A stretch of DNA of 64,000 bases from Sphingomonadales bacterium UBA656. GTDB taxonomy: Bacteria > Pseudomonadota > Alphaproteobacteria > Sphingomonadales > Sphingomonadaceae. The first letter of the stretch is position 1, and each line of letters opens with the position of its first letter. The stretch spans positions 42,321 through 106,320 of the forward strand of contig DBOC01000011.1 of the NCBI GenBank assembly GCA_002299895.1, given 5' to 3'. Of the stretch, positions 17,036-26,135 are shown in pieces. The notes beneath the pieces are model-generated. The model worked only from the letters and a program-made list of their open reading frames with translations. It did not search any database and was not told the origin of the DNA. The position numbers and the translations under genes were made by a program.

Positions 17036-17060
17036 GGTTCGATCTGGTTAAGCATCGATC

Positions 17061-17696
17061 ATGTCCGCACAAGCCGATCTTGAACGCACACAAAGACAAC
17101 GCTGGGCCATGCCCGACGGGCGGCATGATCGGCTCATCCGCGCGCTACGTGTTGGGTTGCCCATCGTCATTGGCCTGTTGGTAGCGCTGCTGGCATTCAG
17201 CCCCTTTACCGGCAAACAGGAATTGAGCTTCGTGCTGAACAAGGATGAAGTAGACCTGTCGCGCGAACGGCTGCGCGTCGTCGAGGCATTGTATCGCGGC
17301 GATGACAGCAAAGGCCGCCCTTTTTCCTTGCGCGCAGGGAGCGCTGTGCAAAAAACGTCTGCAGACCCTGTGTTGGAAATGACATCACTATCGGGCCGGA
17401 TAATGTTGAATGACGGACCGGCGTCCATCGTCGCGCAGCGCGGCGTTTATAACCTTAACAAAGAAACGATGCGCGTGAATGGCCCATTGGCTGTTGAATC
17501 GGCAGGCTATGACATGATTGCCAGCAATGTAGAGCTATCGTTAAAAGACCGGTCGATGCAAAGCTTTGGTCCTGTTAGCGGTCGGACAAAAGTTGGCACC
17601 TTCCATGCGGGACGCCTACGCGCTGACCTCGACACGCGCATTGTGCGACTGGATGGCGGCGTTCGTTTGCGTATCGACCAGAATGCTATTAAGTGA
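17061..17696 (+). CDS. lptC: LPS export protein LptC
   Basis: A 211-residue bitopic inner-membrane protein of the LPS transport bridge. A single membrane segment (VGLPIVIGLLVALLAF, about residues 31-46) is followed by a periplasmic beta-jellyroll with KGRPFSLRAGSAVQ, LEMTSLSGRIMLNDG and YDMIASNVELSLKDRSM. It links LptB2FG to LptA. It is first in the lptC-lptA-lptB-rpoN order common in proteobacteria, 7 bp before lptA. Confidence 0.9.
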   Translation: MSAQADLERTQRQRWAMPDGRHDRLIRALRVGLPIVIGLLVALLAFSPFTGKQELSFVLNKDEVDLSRERLRVVEALYRGDDSKGRPFSLRAGSAVQKTSADPVLEMTSLSGRIMLNDGPASIVAQRGVYNLNKETMRVNGPLAVESAGYDMIASNVELSLKDRSMQSFGPVSGRTKVGTFHAGRLRADLDTRIVRLDGGVRLRIDQNAIK

Positions 17697-17703
17697 GCGC
17701 GCA

Positions 17704-18231
17704 ATGACTATCCGTTCTCTCTCCTTCGGCCTGTGCGCAGCGATTGCGGGCATGAGCATGCTATCCACGGCTTCGACCGCGCAAAGCATTCGCAATCATG
17801 ATAGCAATGCCCCTGTCGATTTTTCGGCAGCTGCTATGGAACTGCAAGACCGCGCAGACCGAGTGGTATTATCGGGTGGCGTGACGGCGGTTCAAGCAGG
17901 GCTTACGCTAAAGGCAAATCGCGTGACCGCCGCCTATTCGAGTAATAATGGCGTTGATGTGAACCGCCTTGATGCCACCGGCGGCGTGATGATCTCTAAA
18001 GATGACCTGCGCGCAACCAGTAGCTCTGCCATTTATGATCTGGATTCCAGCCTGATCACGCTGATAGGCAATGTGAACCTTGTGCAAGGCAATAATCGCC
18101 TCACTGGCGGACGCTTGGTCATTGATCTGGACTCAGGCCGCTCAACAATCAACGGCGGCGGGGCGGCTAGTACAACAACTTCGGGCGGCCGCGTCACTGG
18201 CACCTTCAGCGTGCCACAACGCAAAAAGTAA
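17704..18231 (+). CDS. lptA: LPS transport periplasmic protein LptA
   Basis: A 175-residue OstA-like protein with a Sec signal peptide ending near STASTAQS. The mature part has the repeated beta strands of LptA (DRADRVVLSGGVTAVQAGL, LKANRVTAAYS, DLDSSLITLIGNVNLVQGNN). It carries LPS across the periplasm. Start at MTIRSL follows lptC by 7 bp; upstream in-frame starts lie inside lptC. Confidence 0.9.
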   Translation: MTIRSLSFGLCAAIAGMSMLSTASTAQSIRNHDSNAPVDFSAAAMELQDRADRVVLSGGVTAVQAGLTLKANRVTAAYSSNNGVDVNRLDATGGVMISKDDLRATSSSAIYDLDSSLITLIGNVNLVQGNNRLTGGRLVIDLDSGRSTINGGGAASTTTSGGRVTGTFSVPQRKK

Positions 18232-18377
18232 GTTTGGGCTAACACTGAAAAAAGTGAAACTGTAAGCAATTCAGATAAGCATGAATCATGCCAATTGCAA
18301 AATGCTTCGCTATTCAATAGATATTATATATAAATCAAAAGCATCATTGCGGGCGAAAATTGAAAATGGAGAGCATA

Positions 18378-19139
18378 ATGGCACCTGCTGCTGATGCAAC
18401 GACCGATGCGGGTATGCAATCGGGGCTAGGCGTTGTGTCCATCGCCAAAAGCTATGACAAGCGGGCCGTTTTGACGGATGTTTCGCTGTCCGTGGCAAAG
18501 GGTGAAGTGGTTGGTCTGCTTGGACCCAATGGCGCGGGTAAGACGACCTGTTTTTACTCGATCATGGGGCTAGTCAAACCCGATAGCGGTCGCATTACGC
18601 TGGATGGCGCGGACATTACCACGCTGCCAATGTATCGCCGCGCCATTTTGGGGCTTGGCTATCTGCCGCAAGAAACGTCGATTTTCCGCGGAATGACCGT
18701 TGAACAGAATATCAGCGCGGTTCTCGAAATGTCGGAGCCTGACGCCGACTCGCGCGGCGAGCGGTTGGAAAAACTGTTGGACGAATTTGGCCTGACCCGT
18801 TTGCGCAGCGCGCCTGCCATGGCCTTGTCCGGTGGCGAGCGGCGGCGATGCGAGATCGCCCGCGCACTAGCCGCGAACCCGTCGATCATGCTTCTCGACG
18901 AACCCTTTGCCGGCATTGACCCGATTTCGATCTCGGACATTCGCGATCTTGTGAAGGAACTCAAGACACGTGGAATTGGCGTATTGATCACCGACCATAA
19001 TGTCCGTGAAACATTGGACATCGTGGACCGCGCCTGCATCATTTACGGAGGACAGGTTCTATTCGCCGGATCGCCAGAGGCTTTGGTCGCCGATCCCAAT
19101 GTCCGCCGCCTGTATTTAGGCGAAAGCTTTGCAATGTAA
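18378..19139 (+). CDS. lptB: LPS export ABC transporter ATPase LptB
   Basis: A 253-residue ABC ATPase powering LPS extraction. Walker A is GPNGAGKTT, the Q-loop is in GYLPQETSIFRG, the signature is LSGGERRRCEIARAL, Walker B is IMLLDEPFAGID, and the switch His is in LITDHNV. All are standard for LptB, including ETSIF. Start at MAPAAD has GGAGAG 4 bases upstream; ATG 12 bases earlier is possible. About 145 AT-rich bases separate it from lptA, so it may have its own promoter. Confidence 0.95.
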   Translation: MAPAADATTDAGMQSGLGVVSIAKSYDKRAVLTDVSLSVAKGEVVGLLGPNGAGKTTCFYSIMGLVKPDSGRITLDGADITTLPMYRRAILGLGYLPQETSIFRGMTVEQNISAVLEMSEPDADSRGERLEKLLDEFGLTRLRSAPAMALSGGERRRCEIARALAANPSIMLLDEPFAGIDPISISDIRDLVKELKTRGIGVLITDHNVRETLDIVDRACIIYGGQVLFAGSPEALVADPNVRRLYLGESFAM

Positions 19140-19168
19140 TGTGGAGGAAATGACGGAAATTTAACGTC

Positions 19169-20662
19169 ATGACATTAGCTCCGCGCCTCGACCTTCGCCA
19201 AAACCAGTCGCTGGTCATGACGCCGCAGCTTCAACAAGCGATCAAGCTGCTCGCGCTTTCGTCGCTCGAAATAGAAGCCTTTATCGCCGAAGAGGTCGAA
19301 CGCAATCCCGTGCTTGATGCGGGCGGCAGCGATTCTATATCCGACACCCCTCTTGATGAGTTAACGATCGGCACGATTGCCGAGAGCAATGAACATGGTA
19401 GTGACGAGATATTAGGCAATCACAGCCATGCCGCTTCCGACGCGCTTGACGTCGATTTCAGCGCAGAGACTTTCCACCATGATGCGCCATCCGACAGCGT
19501 AGGCGGCGCAGACGGAATACTTGGCCTGTCGGGCAACGCCATGTCGAGCAGCGGCTTTGACAGCGACGGCCCTGATTTCGAAAGCTTTGCCGCGCGTGAC
19601 ATCAATTTGCGCGAACATTTAATGGCGCAGGCCGGTGCAGGCCTTTCGGGTCGCCAACTTTTTCTCGTGCAGCAAATTATCGAACATATTGAACCCACAG
19701 GTTATGTGGGTGAGGATTTGCTGGCAATGGCGCAAAGGCTTGGGGTGCACCTCGTCGATGCAGAAGCAGCTCTGACCGAGCTTCAACGCTTTGACCCCAC
19801 CGGGGTTGGCGCACGCAATCTTGCCGAATGCCTTGCGCTGCAGGCCAAGGATGCGGACCGCTATGACCCATGCATGGCAAGGCTAATCGATAATCTCGAT
19901 TTGGTAGCCAAGGGTGCTTTCGACCAATTGATGCGGATATGCCGCGTCGATGATGAAGATTTGCGCGATATGTTAATCGAACTGCGGGGCTATGATCCAA
20001 AGCCAGGGTGCCGTTTCGAAAACGACGACAGCATGTCGGTGACACCCGATATTTATGTGACACCGCGCGGTGAGGGTTGGTCGATTGAATTGAACAGCGC
20101 CAACCTGCCCCGCTTGCTAATCAATCGGAGCTATGTGGCCGAGCTTGGTAGGGACAAAGCAACCAAGGCGTGGCTTAGTGATTGCATGGCAGATGCCAAT
20201 TGGCTGATCAAGGCCATGGACCAACGGCAACGCACTATCGTCAAGGTCGCGACCGAAATCGTGAAGCAACAAGAGGGGTTTTTCCGGCACGGTGTTGCGC
20301 ATTTGCGACCCTTGACGCTGCGCCAGGTCGCCGATGCGATTGAAATGCATGAATCCACCGTCAGCCGAGTAACCAGTAACAAATATCTGCACTGCGGACG
20401 CGGGCTTTTTGACCTCAAATATTTCTTTTCGTCAGGTGTTCAGTCAGCCGATGGCGAAGGCGCATCTGCCGAAGCAGTCAAAAGCCATATCAAATCGCTG
20501 ATTGATGCCGAGAGCGATAGAATCCTGTCGGACGACACGCTTGTCGAACTTTTGACTGCAAAGGGCTTTGACATTGCCCGCCGGACGGTCGCCAAATATC
20601 GTGAAGCCATGGGTATTGGTTCGTCGGTGCAGCGTCGCCGGCAAAAGAAAATGGGGCGTTAA
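19169..20662 (+). CDS. rpoN: RNA polymerase sigma-54 factor
   Basis: A 497-residue sigma-54. Region I is the Gln-rich RLDLRQNQSLVMTPQLQQAI; an acidic region II spans about residues 50-140; the core-binding domain follows; the C-terminal RpoN box is ARRTVAKYREAMGI at about residues 470-483. All domains are present. It follows lptB as in many proteobacteria, but the hpf and ptsN genes that often come next are absent here. Confidence 0.96.
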   Translation: MTLAPRLDLRQNQSLVMTPQLQQAIKLLALSSLEIEAFIAEEVERNPVLDAGGSDSISDTPLDELTIGTIAESNEHGSDEILGNHSHAASDALDVDFSAETFHHDAPSDSVGGADGILGLSGNAMSSSGFDSDGPDFESFAARDINLREHLMAQAGAGLSGRQLFLVQQIIEHIEPTGYVGEDLLAMAQRLGVHLVDAEAALTELQRFDPTGVGARNLAECLALQAKDADRYDPCMARLIDNLDLVAKGAFDQLMRICRVDDEDLRDMLIELRGYDPKPGCRFENDDSMSVTPDIYVTPRGEGWSIELNSANLPRLLINRSYVAELGRDKATKAWLSDCMADANWLIKAMDQRQRTIVKVATEIVKQQEGFFRHGVAHLRPLTLRQVADAIEMHESTVSRVTSNKYLHCGRGLFDLKYFFSSGVQSADGEGASAEAVKSHIKSLIDAESDRILSDDTLVELLTAKGFDIARRTVAKYREAMGIGSSVQRRRQKKMGR

Positions 20663-20675
20663 TCAGCCCGTTGCG

Positions 20676-21452
20676 TTATTGTCGCGCTGCGCGTTCCATC
20701 ATGATGTTTTCTGCCAGCACATGATCGCTGAGTTTGTCGACATCTATGGCAGCAACTGGGTCGGATATAGGAACCAATTTTGCGTCTAGGCCAAGCCGTT
20801 TCCCAGCCTTAGCCATCGCCTGCTTCAAGCCAATGGTGCGGGTTAGCGCACGTGCCGCCAATAGCAGACCAAAATGCAGGAACAGCCGCCACGCTTTTTT
20901 GCGGTCCTGCTCGGCATCGGCCCATAGATAGAGCGCCAACGAAGACTTCGGGGTCAACAGCGCAAACAGATTGGCGCCAGACCAAGCGCCGTCTGAAAAG
21001 CGAAGCCAGGTTCGCTGCGCATCCGGAAACTGCTTCAACATGGTCCGCCGCTCCACCATTGCAACTGCAAGATCCCCATCCACATTGCGCACAAATTCGT
21101 CGATCATTTCCACCGTCAACAAGGGATGGTCAGCCGTGGTTACCAATAATGGCGCAGAAAATCCCAGAGCCTCCGCTTGTGCTTTTATGCTCAGGGAAAT
21201 GCTGTTTTGACTTTCCAGCATAATAGCGCCGCCAGCTGCGTCAACGGCAGGACGCAAATCCTCTATTTCTTGCGACAATATGACGATTTTACCGACGTGC
21301 GGTGACATATGCAGCGTGCGGACAACATGGCAAATCATCGGCGTGCCGCACACTGGGACTAATGCCTTGCGTTCGAGGCCAAAATGCTGGGCAAGCATAT
21401 CGGGGCCGGGTCGCTGTCCAGCAAGAACGATGCAGGTCCATTGCGCTTGCAA
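20676..21452 (-). CDS. Nucleotidyltransferase (NTP-transferase/MobA-like)
   Basis: A 258-residue GT-A-fold nucleotidyltransferase. The N-terminus VLAGQRPGPDMLAQHFG and KALVPVCGTPMICHVV is the modified G-G-x-R...K loop, and LLVTTADHPLLTVEMI gives the metal-binding Asp. The C-terminal third is family-specific. Together with the neighbouring flippase and CDP-glycerol-type transferase it may make an activated polyol or sugar for a surface polymer. It faces rpoN tail-to-tail (13 bp) and is divergent from the HAD gene. Confidence 0.75.
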   Translation of the reverse strand: MQAQWTCIVLAGQRPGPDMLAQHFGLERKALVPVCGTPMICHVVRTLHMSPHVGKIVILSQEIEDLRPAVDAAGGAIMLESQNSISLSIKAQAEALGFSAPLLVTTADHPLLTVEMIDEFVRNVDGDLAVAMVERRTMLKQFPDAQRTWLRFSDGAWSGANLFALLTPKSSLALYLWADAEQDRKKAWRLFLHFGLLLAARALTRTIGLKQAMAKAGKRLGLDAKLVPISDPVAAIDVDKLSDHVLAENIMMERAARQ

Positions 21453-21533
21453 ACAGCTTCTCCTAAACGCATCAAAATTGAGGCTAACGTCACTTTTCGT
21501 GGCGTACCTTTAGCTGGGGCTTGGCGACCAAAT

Positions 21534-22229
21534 ATGAATATTGCAATATATGATCTCGACAAAACCCTAACGCGTCGCCCGACCTTTACCCGTTTTCTGC
21601 TATATTACGCGCGGCGAACAGCACCCTTTCGGTTAGCCTTACTGCCCATTTGGATAATGGCGATGGTCGGATATAAGCTTCGCCTATACGGACGAAAACC
21701 ACTAAAACAATTTGGTGCGCATATGTTCATGGGGCGAGAAATCTGCCCTGCACGCATGGCCGAAATAACCGCCTCTTTCTCGGACAATGTGTTCAGCCAG
21801 GGCCTTCAACCTGGAGCAGTCGCACGCTTGCATGCCGACCGTGCGCGCGGCGCATCGCTTGTTTTGGCAACGGCTGCACCGGAATTTTACGCTCAATTAA
21901 TTGGTGATCTTGCAGGTTTTCACGCCGTCATTGCCACACGCCACATCCTCACGCCCAGCGGCGCACTTACCCATCAAATAGATGGCGAAAATTGCTATGC
22001 CGGCGAAAAATTACGCCGAGTTGAAGAATGGCTTTCGCAGCAAGCTATTGACCGTAAAGATGCGCATATCGTCTTTTATTCAGACGATATCAGCGACAGC
22101 CCAACGCTCGATTTCGCTGATGAAGGTTATGCGGTAAACCCGTCCAAAAAATTTGCAGAAGCCGCCGCAAAGGCGAATTGGGGCGTTCTGAATTTTCGCC
22201 ATGCCGAAGATGTTCCCCACACGCCATAG
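21534..22229 (+). CDS. HAD-IB family phosphatase
   Basis: A 231-residue HAD-IB hydrolase like phosphoserine phosphatases. Motif I is IYDLDKTLTRRPTF, motif II is VLATAAPEFYAQLI, and motif IV is IVFYSDDISDSPTLDFAD. The inserted cap is helical with a hydrophobic piece (ALLPIWIMAMVGYKLRL). Start at MNIAIYD is the natural N-terminus of the fold; longer frames overlap the divergent nucleotidyltransferase. It may dephosphorylate an intermediate of the adjacent glycan cluster. Confidence 0.85.
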   Translation: MNIAIYDLDKTLTRRPTFTRFLLYYARRTAPFRLALLPIWIMAMVGYKLRLYGRKPLKQFGAHMFMGREICPARMAEITASFSDNVFSQGLQPGAVARLHADRARGASLVLATAAPEFYAQLIGDLAGFHAVIATRHILTPSGALTHQIDGENCYAGEKLRRVEEWLSQQAIDRKDAHIVFYSDDISDSPTLDFADEGYAVNPSKKFAEAAAKANWGVLNFRHAEDVPHTP

Positions 22230-22237
22230 GCCGCGGC

Positions 22238-23479
22238 CTAAGCTGGAACGACGCTGTTCAAGCCTTCAACAAAGTGAATGATAGCTTCAGCGCCGCGTTC
22301 TGACGCAGGTTGTGGATCACTTTGATCGGCGGTATAGGCCATGCGCTGCTCTTGAGCTTTGCGATATTGCGCCGCAATCTCCGCATGATCCGGCAATAAA
22401 GGCAACAACTGCTTGGCCGTGCGCGCAACCGGACCATTATTCCAGAAATCATATTCTGGTGTCGCACCGGACGAGGGCGCACTGTGCGTATCAATAAAAA
22501 AGCATGCACGCGGGCGATATAGAAATTCATAAACCTGGCTTGAAACATCACCAATATAGACGTCGGCTGACAATGTGTAGCTCATGTCAAACAAGCGCGC
22601 GCTGTCTAAATCAATCCGCATATTGGGCGCGTCATAATATTTCGGATCGATATCCGGCCTTTTACGCGTCACGCGATATTCTGGCGAGATATGCACTTTT
22701 TTGAAAAATAGCATCACATGCGGCGCAAAGATCAGATTGAATCGATCCGCATTCTGATAAAAATATTCCAATATGTCGGCACCATGGTCGAACCAGCTAG
22801 ACATATGCGGGTCGAAATGAGGATTGTATAAAAAAGTCGGATTGTCGTTGTTGAAGAATTTTTCTGCAGCGCGCCCCCGCAAAATGTCGAATTTTGCGTA
22901 GCCGATAATGCGGCAACCCTCTGGCGTGGAAACGCCTGCTTCCACCATCTGATCCACGACCTTTTGTCCGCTAACCATCAAGAGATCAAAATTCCGGAAT
23001 GCAGGATGGACAGATACGTTCCGGTCTCCCGACCCATGGGGTACACAGATAAAGGCAGGGCAAAGATCCTTTCTGTGAAATTTAGTCCAATGGCGCTTCA
23101 ACGTAAGGCACGTCCGTTCGGTCGACACGATGGCTAAGGATTTTCTTAAAATCGCATTATGCCAATACAAGCGAAGGATACGGTGGATGGGCAAGAGCCT
23201 GTTCAAGCCTTTAGTGAGCACCCTTAGCATTTCGGGTAGCGCCAGTGATTGCCATTCCAACGCGGCAATCTGTTCGGGCGAGAGAAGTCTCTCCACCTCT
23301 TTCCTGATTGCCGCACTGCCAAATGCAATGACCGCACGCACTCCGTTTGCTTGAAGTGCGAACGCACCTGCAATCCCTGCCAGATGCGCGACCTGATGAC
23401 CGGCATCATGATTGAACAGGAATATTACAGGGCCGCTGCCGTTTACGTCGGGCCGTTTTTGGGTTGGCTTCATGATCAT
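22238..23479 (-). CDS. CDP-glycerol glycerophosphotransferase-like protein
   Basis: About 413 residues, resembling the CDP-glycerol:poly(glycerophosphate) glycerophosphotransferases that make teichoic acids. Supporting blocks are ICVPHGSGDRN, the GT-B-like IIGYAKFDIL and LYNPHFDPHMSSWFDHG, LIFAPHVMLFF, and the C-terminal LSADVYIGDVSSQVYEFLYR, the family's D-x-S-S-x-x-x-E motif. Start is uncertain: MIMKPTQ (used) or MKPTQ 6 bases on, neither with a clear ribosome site. It converges with the HAD phosphatase gene (8 bp) and stands beside a Wzx-like flippase. The polymer it would make is unknown. Confidence 0.75.
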   Translation of the reverse strand: MIMKPTQKRPDVNGSGPVIFLFNHDAGHQVAHLAGIAGAFALQANGVRAVIAFGSAAIRKEVERLLSPEQIAALEWQSLALPEMLRVLTKGLNRLLPIHRILRLYWHNAILRKSLAIVSTERTCLTLKRHWTKFHRKDLCPAFICVPHGSGDRNVSVHPAFRNFDLLMVSGQKVVDQMVEAGVSTPEGCRIIGYAKFDILRGRAAEKFFNNDNPTFLYNPHFDPHMSSWFDHGADILEYFYQNADRFNLIFAPHVMLFFKKVHISPEYRVTRKRPDIDPKYYDAPNMRIDLDSARLFDMSYTLSADVYIGDVSSQVYEFLYRPRACFFIDTHSAPSSGATPEYDFWNNGPVARTAKQLLPLLPDHAEIAAQYRKAQEQRMAYTADQSDPQPASERGAEAIIHFVEGLNSVVPA

Positions 23480-23698
23480 GCCGTGCCGATATCGTTTGCG
23501 GCAAATTATGGCAACCAATCTACCTTGGACAAGGCGCATTTAACGGCGCGCATCGCGCGAACTGCACGCGCGTCAGATACGCAAAGCTGAACTACTCACG
23601 TCTAATTGGGGAGTATTTTTTATCGCACGCATCATGACATGACTTTGATTAGCGGGCGAACTGCACTAGTCCCCCATTTGGTTGGGAGCATATCTTTG

Positions 23699-25015
23699 AT
23701 GGCAGAGCAGAAACAGGGAAGTGGACGTCGCATATTGCGATCGGGTGCCTGGCTTTTTCTGCCAAAAACATTGTCGGCTGTTCTCAGCCTTATTTATCTT
23801 GCCGTTTCCACGCAGACGCTGGGTGCCGCGGACTTCGGCAAATTCATGCTCATTTTCAGCTTTGCCCAGCTTATTGCGGGTTTTACATCTTTCCAAACTT
23901 GGCAGATCCTTATCCGTTACGGCACAAATTTGGTGCATGATAAGGCGCACGCAGAATTGGCTGAATTGACGTGGTTCTGTATAATTCTTGATCTGATTGG
24001 TGCGGCGCTGGCATTAGTTTTAGCCATATTTGGCGCGTGGTTGCTTGCCGCCAATCAGGGCTGGGAAAATAATGAGACAATCGCCGTCATCGTTTTTACG
24101 ACATTGCTCGTGCTGTCTTCACGGTCGACGCCAACGGGGCTGTTACGGATTAGCGACCGTTTCGGCGATGCAGCGTTGCCGGACATGCTTGTTCCCATCA
24201 TCCGCCTTGTGGGTACCGGCATATTGGTATTGACGCAGCCAACCGTATGGGGGTTTCTGGCGATCTGGCTGCTGTCGGAATTTGTACCGACCATCTTGGT
24301 TTGGATAAATGTATTGCGGCAGCTTAAACTGCCATTGCGATGGCGCAATTTACCCCGTTTAAACAGTTTACAGGACCGCTTTCCCGGCATCGGCCGGTTC
24401 GCTTTGTGGTCAAACGCTAGCTCAAGTTTTAAGCTGACCAGCCAGCAAATGGTTGCGGTGATTGTGGGTATCTATGTTGGCGCTGCTGCTGCTGGATTTT
24501 TCCGGCTTGGCTATCAATTGGGTCAGGTTTTTGCGCGTATTGGCGATGCTGTTTCTATGGCCTTGTTCACCGAATATGCACGCGTCGCGCACATAGGCGG
24601 TTCAAAGGATGCAGGCGCCCTCCTAAGCAAGATGATGAAGGTTTCCGGTGTGGCGGCAATGCTAGTGCTGGCGATTGTCGGATTGGCAGGAGAGCCCATC
24701 ATCGTCTGGCTATTTGGCGAAGAATTTATCGCCGCTTATCCGCTGGTGATGATTTTGGGTACCGCAGCAGCGCTGCAATTTGCGACATTGGGGTTAGAGC
24801 CTGCTCTGCTGACCGCTGGAAAAGCTGGCCGCGTGATGCTGTGCAGCTTAGCCGGCGCTATTATCGTTGCAATTCTTCTCATCTGGCTATTGCCGATATA
24901 CGGCGAAGTTGGTGCAGCTTTTGCCATGCTAGGCGCAGCAACCGTGAACGCGGGATTGTTAATCATTTCCTATCGCCAAAAGATCCTTGGCAAAGAAACA
25001 AACGCCGCGCTCTAA
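23699..25015 (+). CDS. Wzx-like oligosaccharide flippase
   Basis: A 438-residue polytopic protein of the polysaccharide (Wzx/MATE-like) flippase family, moving lipid-linked glycans across the inner membrane. About twelve membrane segments are visible, the first at LFLPKTLSAVLSLIYLAVST; the N-terminal TQTLGAADFGKFMLIFSFAQ is the family's opening repeat. Start at MAEQKQG has GGGAG about 10 bases upstream; a TTG start 93 bases earlier is unlikely. Its stop overlaps the stop of the convergent esterase gene by 4 bp. Confidence 0.88.
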   Translation: MAEQKQGSGRRILRSGAWLFLPKTLSAVLSLIYLAVSTQTLGAADFGKFMLIFSFAQLIAGFTSFQTWQILIRYGTNLVHDKAHAELAELTWFCIILDLIGAALALVLAIFGAWLLAANQGWENNETIAVIVFTTLLVLSSRSTPTGLLRISDRFGDAALPDMLVPIIRLVGTGILVLTQPTVWGFLAIWLLSEFVPTILVWINVLRQLKLPLRWRNLPRLNSLQDRFPGIGRFALWSNASSSFKLTSQQMVAVIVGIYVGAAAAGFFRLGYQLGQVFARIGDAVSMALFTEYARVAHIGGSKDAGALLSKMMKVSGVAAMLVLAIVGLAGEPIIVWLFGEEFIAAYPLVMILGTAAALQFATLGLEPALLTAGKAGRVMLCSLAGAIIVAILLIWLLPIYGEVGAAFAMLGAATVNAGLLIISYRQKILGKETNAAL

Positions 25016-25902
25016 TCTGGATTATGCGATTTTATGAAGTTCACAACATCCGTTACGATGGGCGCCTTTTGACGGAACGGACGCGCGACGGCCATGATGA
25101 TATCGGCGTGGTCGACGTCGGGATAAATCCGCAATTGCTGCTGCCCGCCCAGCGCTTGAATTTTCTCGGATAGAATTTTGCTGTTGCGAGGTTTCACGAC
25201 AGTATCCTTGTCACCAGTTAACAACAGAAGGGGCGGCGCATCCCCGCGCGCATAAGTGATCGGTTGCGTTTCGGTTAGGTCTGACCACTGTCCTAAGGCA
25301 ATTTTTGAACTATCGGACGTCAGCGGCAGGAAATCATAAGGCCCGGCAAGACCTATCACCCCTTTGATCACATTCGGCGTAAGATTGTTTGCAGCCAACC
25401 ATTGCGGGTCCAGCGCCGTCATCATGGCGATATGGGCACCAGCACTATGCCCCATTATAAAGATGCGGTCTGCATCGCCATCATATTTAGAAATATTCGC
25501 ATGGACCCAAGCAATGGCCGAGGCCGTATCTTGGACAAAGGCGGGAAAGCGAACGCTTGGCGCCTTGCGATAATCGGCAATGACCGTGACAAAACCACGT
25601 GCGGCAAAGGCGCGACCCAAAAAGCCGTAGCCCTCCCGCTCACCATCATGCCACGAGCCGCCATGGAAAAAGATCAGCACCGCAGATGCGCCAACGGCGT
25701 TTTGCTTGGGTAGGTAAACATCAAGCTTCTGCCGCGCATCATCGCCGTAGGCGATACTCGTCAGTGGGGCTTGGCGATACTCCGCAGGGCCAGGTGCCAT
25801 TCGGTCTGCAAAATCAAGCTTTTGCGGATCGGTCTTGCTCCAGAACCATATGCCGGAGCCAACCAATACGAGGACGATTACGAAAACGATATATTTGATC
25901 AT
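25012..25902 (-). CDS. Alpha/beta hydrolase (esterase), membrane anchored
   Basis: A 296-residue alpha/beta hydrolase of the carboxylesterase/BD-FAE type. An N-terminal hydrophobic segment (IVFVIVLVLVGSGIWFW) anchors it or serves as signal. The oxyanion motif is FFHGGSW, the nucleophile elbow is IMGHSAGAHIAM, then the acid in LTGDKDTVVKP and the His in DVDHADII. It may deacylate a surface glycan, as it borders the flippase gene, but this is only context. A terminator-like hairpin lies 39 bp upstream of its start. Confidence 0.87.
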   Translation of the reverse strand: MIKYIVFVIVLVLVGSGIWFWSKTDPQKLDFADRMAPGPAEYRQAPLTSIAYGDDARQKLDVYLPKQNAVGASAVLIFFHGGSWHDGEREGYGFLGRAFAARGFVTVIADYRKAPSVRFPAFVQDTASAIAWVHANISKYDGDADRIFIMGHSAGAHIAMMTALDPQWLAANNLTPNVIKGVIGLAGPYDFLPLTSDSSKIALGQWSDLTETQPITYARGDAPPLLLLTGDKDTVVKPRNSKILSEKIQALGGQQQLRIYPDVDHADIIMAVARPFRQKAPIVTDVVNFIKSHNPD

Positions 25903-25940
25903 CTAAGATATGTGCCAATGAAAGCGCCAGCCCACAATTA

Positions 25941-25970
25941 AAAAAGGCGACCCTGTCGGAGCCGCCTTTT
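25941..25970 (-). terminator. Intrinsic terminator or attenuator upstream of the esterase gene
   Basis: On the minus strand GGCGGCTC pairs with GGGTCGCC (8 bp, two wobbles), flanked by AAAA before and TTTTTT after. It lies 22 bp after an 11-codon open frame and 39 bp before the esterase start, so it would end a short transcript or attenuate the esterase gene. Confidence 0.65.
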
Positions 25971-25992
25971 CATGTATATGGTATAGATAGCC

Positions 25993-26028
25993 CTACGCGT
26001 CGCCGTAAGGTTGAGCAGCAAAAATCAT
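25993..26028 (-). CDS. Possible 11-codon leader or small ORF
   Basis: ATG to TAG encodes MIFAAQPYGDA, with GGTGAG 3 bases before the ATG. Its only support is the ribosome-site-like sequence and the terminator that follows. It could be a leader peptide, part of a small RNA, or chance. Confidence 0.25.
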   Translation of the reverse strand: MIFAAQPYGDA

Positions 26029-26135
26029 AATCTCACCAATGGACCGACCAAAAAAGACTTAGACCAACATCCTCGCTTGCTTAACCCCTTGGTTCAACGC
26101 ATTCTGACTCATGCGTAGATTAATGGGGGTAGAGC

